64,000 bases of DNA, taken from [Leptolyngbya] sp. JSC-1. GTDB taxonomy: Bacteria; Cyanobacteriota; Cyanobacteriia; Elainellales; Elainellaceae. Location of the stretch: positions 1,404,676 through 1,468,675 of the forward strand of contig KL662191.1 of NCBI GenBank assembly GCA_000733415.1, in the 5' to 3' direction. The notes below the pieces were generated by a model. That model saw only the letters and a list, made by a program, of their open reading frames with translations. It was not told the DNA's origin and did not search any database. Positions 61,682 to 64,000 of the stretch are shown in pieces; the stretch's first letter is position 1; each line of letters opens with the position of its first letter. A program made the position numbers and the translations under genes.

Positions 61682-62638
61682 GTGCAGATTACGTTTTTAG
61701 GAACCAGTTCCGGTGTTCCAACCCGCTCACGCAACGTTTCCAGTATTGCCCTGCGGTTGCCGCAGCGGGCCGAGGTTTGGCTGTTTGACTGTGGCGAAGG
61801 CACCCAACACCAGATTCTACGCAGTGATTTAAAAGTCAGCCAAATTACCCGCATTTTTATTACCCACATGCATGGGGATCACATCTATGGCTTGATGGGA
61901 TTGCTGGCAAGTTGTGGATTAGCCGGAAACCCCACCCGGATTGATATCTATGGACCGCCCAAGCTAGACGAATATCTCAAAGCCTGCGGGCGCTATTCCC
62001 AGACTCATTTCTCCTATCCGGTCAAAGTGCATACAGTGAAGCCAGGATTGTTGTTCGAGGACGAGGAATTTTCGATCAGTTGCGCTCCCTTGACCCATCG
62101 AGTTCCGGCCTTTGGCTACCGCGTCACTGAAAAAGACAAGCCGGGTCGGTTTGATGTGGAGCGGGCTACCGCGATGGGAATTCCGCCTGGACCGATGTAC
62201 GGCAGACTGAAGCGCGGCGAGGTAATTACCCTACCAGATGGCCGCATTGTCAATGGAACGGAGCTATGTGGTGAAACCCAAATTGGCCGCAAGTTTGTTT
62301 ACTGTACCGACACGATTTACTGCGAGAGTGCTGTAGAGCTAGCTCAGGATGCAGACGTATTGGTCCATGAAGCCACCTTTTCCCATCAAGATGCAGAATT
62401 GGCCTATCAGCGCTTGCACTCTACGTCCACGATGGCGGCTCAGGTTGCGCTTGCGGCTCAGGTGAAGCAGCTAATCATGACCCACTTCAGCCCCCGCTAT
62501 GCCCCTGGTAACACTATTGTCCTTGATGATCTGCTAGCCGAAGCAAAGGCCATTTTCCCTAGGACGATCATGGCGCATGACTTCTTTACTTACGAAATCC
62601 CACGTCGTCAACCAGCCGAATTAGCAGTTGCGTCCTAA
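61682..62638 (+). CDS. rnz: Ribonuclease Z
   Basis: A 318-residue metallo-beta-lactamase-fold endonuclease that trims tRNA 3' trailers. The Zn motif THMHGDHIYGL (HxHxDH) is present at about 61-70, along with FLGTSSGVPTRSRN, LFDCGEGTQHQ and the later VHEATF, HSTSTMAAQVALAAQ and MTHFSPRY motifs. The insertion around GRFDVERATAMGIPPGP is the exosite region of the ElaC type. Start GTG 61682. Confidence 0.95.
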   Translation: MQITFLGTSSGVPTRSRNVSSIALRLPQRAEVWLFDCGEGTQHQILRSDLKVSQITRIFITHMHGDHIYGLMGLLASCGLAGNPTRIDIYGPPKLDEYLKACGRYSQTHFSYPVKVHTVKPGLLFEDEEFSISCAPLTHRVPAFGYRVTEKDKPGRFDVERATAMGIPPGPMYGRLKRGEVITLPDGRIVNGTELCGETQIGRKFVYCTDTIYCESAVELAQDADVLVHEATFSHQDAELAYQRLHSTSTMAAQVALAAQVKQLIMTHFSPRYAPGNTIVLDDLLAEAKAIFPRTIMAHDFFTYEIPRRQPAELAVAS

Positions 62639-62700
62639 GGTTCACTTCTTAACTCTGTCTAGCAAAAATACAGCTCAAAGTTATTTTTGTTTAATCGCCT

Positions 62701-63390
62701 ATGGCTAGGCAATACTGGCAAGTCATCTACATAGATCGAAATCCCGATAATCTAGATGAGGGATGGGGATGGGTAGAAGTCGCCGTAGAGGATCTAAAAC
62801 GTTTCAATATTCCCAGCGCACACCCTGCTCCAAGGATGGTGCAAAAGCAGAAAGAAATTGCCATCACCCGCGATAAAGATTCTGTCTCTTACTCGGAAAC
62901 TTATATCAATAGCTACAGTGAACATCTTTGTGTTCCATCTAGAGGAAAAGCAGGAGCAAAACGCTTTACTCTCAATATTCAGGGTGAGCTTATTATTATA
63001 AAAGCTCAAAAATCTTTGACAATTCGAGCGATATGCACCTGGGTTAAAACTTGGGCTGCTCCGGACACAGAGATAATCACACCAGGCAATCGGTTGGTCT
63101 CTATCGATGGGGAGAAATTAGCCCAGGAAGCTTATTTTGTCTACTTCATCCTTAATCGCGACAGTAAAGCCATCAAAATCGGCAAGGCACAGGATGTAGA
63201 GAGAAGGCTGCGTTCCCTTCAAACATCAAGTCCAGTAGAGCTAAGGTTGCTCAAATCAATCCTGGTCAAAAATGCTAGGGAAGCTTACAGCCTCGAACAA
63301 TCTTTGCATCAGAAGTTCAAAGCCATCAGACTAGCTGGAGAGTGGTTTAAAGCAACGCCTGAGCTTATGGACTACATCAGCCAAGTTTAG
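62701..63390 (+). CDS. GIY-YIG family protein
   Basis: 229 residues. The C-terminal half (about 140-229) is a GIY-YIG nuclease domain of the MUG113/T5orf172 type: FVYFILNRDSKAIKIGKAQDVERRLRSLQTSSP with the Tyr, the K-I-G of the second motif and the catalytic Arg, then REAYSLEQSLHQKF with the conserved Glu region. The N-terminal half (1-135) is not recognised and contains a Ser/Tyr-rich centre. It could be a defence, repair or mobile-type nuclease; no methylase or other partner is adjacent. It follows rnz by 62 bases. Confidence 0.8.
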   Translation: MARQYWQVIYIDRNPDNLDEGWGWVEVAVEDLKRFNIPSAHPAPRMVQKQKEIAITRDKDSVSYSETYINSYSEHLCVPSRGKAGAKRFTLNIQGELIIIKAQKSLTIRAICTWVKTWAAPDTEIITPGNRLVSIDGEKLAQEAYFVYFILNRDSKAIKIGKAQDVERRLRSLQTSSPVELRLLKSILVKNAREAYSLEQSLHQKFKAIRLAGEWFKATPELMDYISQV

Positions 63391-63403
63391 AGGCCCTTTA
63401 AGG

Positions 63404-63429
63404 TTTATCTCAAAGTAAGGGAGTATAAT
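63404..63429 (+). promoter_or_regulatory. Promoter candidate for bioY
   Basis: A perfect TATAAT lies at 63424-63429, about 75 bases before the bioY start. The -35 region is weak (GGTTTA at about 16 bases). No BirA palindrome was found. Confidence 0.4.
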
Positions 63430-63504
63430 CTTGGGGTTTAGCGCCTAACGTCATTTCCTATCTCCGCTTAACCCTTGTTTTTTCTTCAATCCCTCAAAGC
63501 AACT

Positions 63505-64000
63505 GTGGCTGCTCCTACCCAATTGATGTGGGCACTAATGGGTTTGATTCTGACCATTGGTGGCACATTACTAGAAGCATTTATCGTGAGTTTTCCCTGG
63601 AGTTGGACTCAGCACGGAGTTCAGGCTCACTCACTAGGAGTTACCTGTCAGATTGCGGCTGTGTTGCTCGTGGGTTGTCTCGGAGGCAGCAGTGCGGCAG
63701 CTATTTCCCAAATTGCCTATCTGATTCTGGGCTTGACCTGGTTTAATGTGTTTACTCAAGGTGGCGGGTTCGATTATGTCCATCGTCCTAGCTTCGGGTA
63801 TCTGCTTGGATTTGTGCCTGGAGCCTGGATTTGCGGTTGGTTAGCCTTTCGGCTGCCCCGGCGATTGGAGAACCTGGCACTAAGCTGTTTGATGGGTTTA
63901 GCAGCCATTCATGCCACCGGAATCGGATACATTCTGCTGGCCCATGCCGCCAAGTGGCAAGGATTTGAGACCCTTTCTGTGCCGGAAACACTGATGACCT
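63505..64000 (+). CDS. bioY: Biotin transporter BioY (3' cut by window)
   Basis: The first 165 residues of a BioY-type S-component of an energy-coupling-factor biotin transporter. It has several membrane spans (LMWALMGLILTIGGTLLEAF; VTCQIAAVLLVGCLGGSSAAA; LSCLMGLAAIHATGIGYILLAHA) and the family's GGGFDYVHRPSFGYLLGFVPGAWICGWLAFR segment with the biotin-binding region. The start is taken at GTG 63505 (VAAPTQLMWALMG); ATG 63526 is the alternative. The gene runs off the end of the window. Confidence 0.85.
   Translation, partial: MAAPTQLMWALMGLILTIGGTLLEAFIVSFPWSWTQHGVQAHSLGVTCQIAAVLLVGCLGGSSAAAISQIAYLILGLTWFNVFTQGGGFDYVHRPSFGYLLGFVPGAWICGWLAFRLPRRLENLALSCLMGLAAIHATGIGYILLAHAAKWQGFETLSVPETLMT

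Noticed and set aside
63391..63504. BirA operator or biotin-related riboswitch before bioY
   Set aside because: No TTGTAACC/GGTTACAA-type palindrome or conserved RNA element could be found.

Overview
The window is chromosomal DNA of a cyanobacterium. The clearest evidence is a petC-petA pair (Rieske protein and cytochrome f of the b6f complex), a photosystem II S4-domain protein, an NtcA-type box in front of a glutamine synthetase gene, a ChaB protein, pentapeptide-repeat proteins, a very large PixL/PilL-like CheA kinase, and several cyanobacterial proteins of unknown function. Heptamer tandem repeats of the kind common in filamentous cyanobacteria lie between genes. Base composition looks even. 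I saw no phage module, intact transposase, CRISPR array, rRNA or tRNA, but tRNAs were only searched for by eye.

Layout. 0-1.3 kb: tail of an unknown gene, then a decayed minus-strand FG-GAP-type reading frame interrupted by a heptamer array. 1.3-10.3 kb: housekeeping and regulation (tag glycosylase, type III-like glutamine synthetase, REC-EAL protein, an unusual pentapeptide protein, Gfo/Idh oxidoreductase, an outer-membrane TpsB transporter). 10.7-12.7 kb: remains of small toxin-antitoxin-like genes ending in an intact antitoxin/PIN toxin pair. 12.7-24 kb: GNAT, MGS-like/diacylglycerol kinase fusion, aminotransferase, PSII S4 protein, YbaK, BrkB, ferritin-like protein, DUF3891-like protein, a 1046-residue membrane protein with eight helical repeats, and ChaB.

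24.4-35.5 kb is the most distinctive region. It is a same-strand block of putative surface-polysaccharide genes: a GT-B-like protein, an SDR epimerase with Phe in place of the catalytic Tyr, an 802-residue protein with two further copies of the GT-B-like domain, two sulfotransferases with coiled coils and a beta-sandwich-like module, and a GT2 glycosyltransferase. The sulfotransferases and the GT2 enzyme are unrelated in their catalytic domains, yet all three end in the same tail (METSKFWxLRxxWFxLK) after a coiled coil. This suggests a shared docking or membrane-association signal that would gather glycan-building and glycan-sulfating enzymes. A PEP-CTERM exported protein lies shortly downstream.

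35.5-47 kb: NUDIX and PHP hydrolases, the PEP-CTERM protein, a MerR regulator with an aldo/keto reductase-methyltransferase operon and divergent msrA, and a 2048-residue CheA whose phosphotransfer and kinase parts are separated by about 1,090 acidic low-complexity residues. 47-64 kb: DUF2079 membrane protein, a 36-residue single-span protein, lipA, a response regulator, an ABC ATPase with rsmG, a TPR protein, a secreted Cys-repeat protein, petCA, a second pentapeptide protein, SpoIID-like protein, RNase Z, a GIY-YIG protein and the start of bioY, cut by the window edge.
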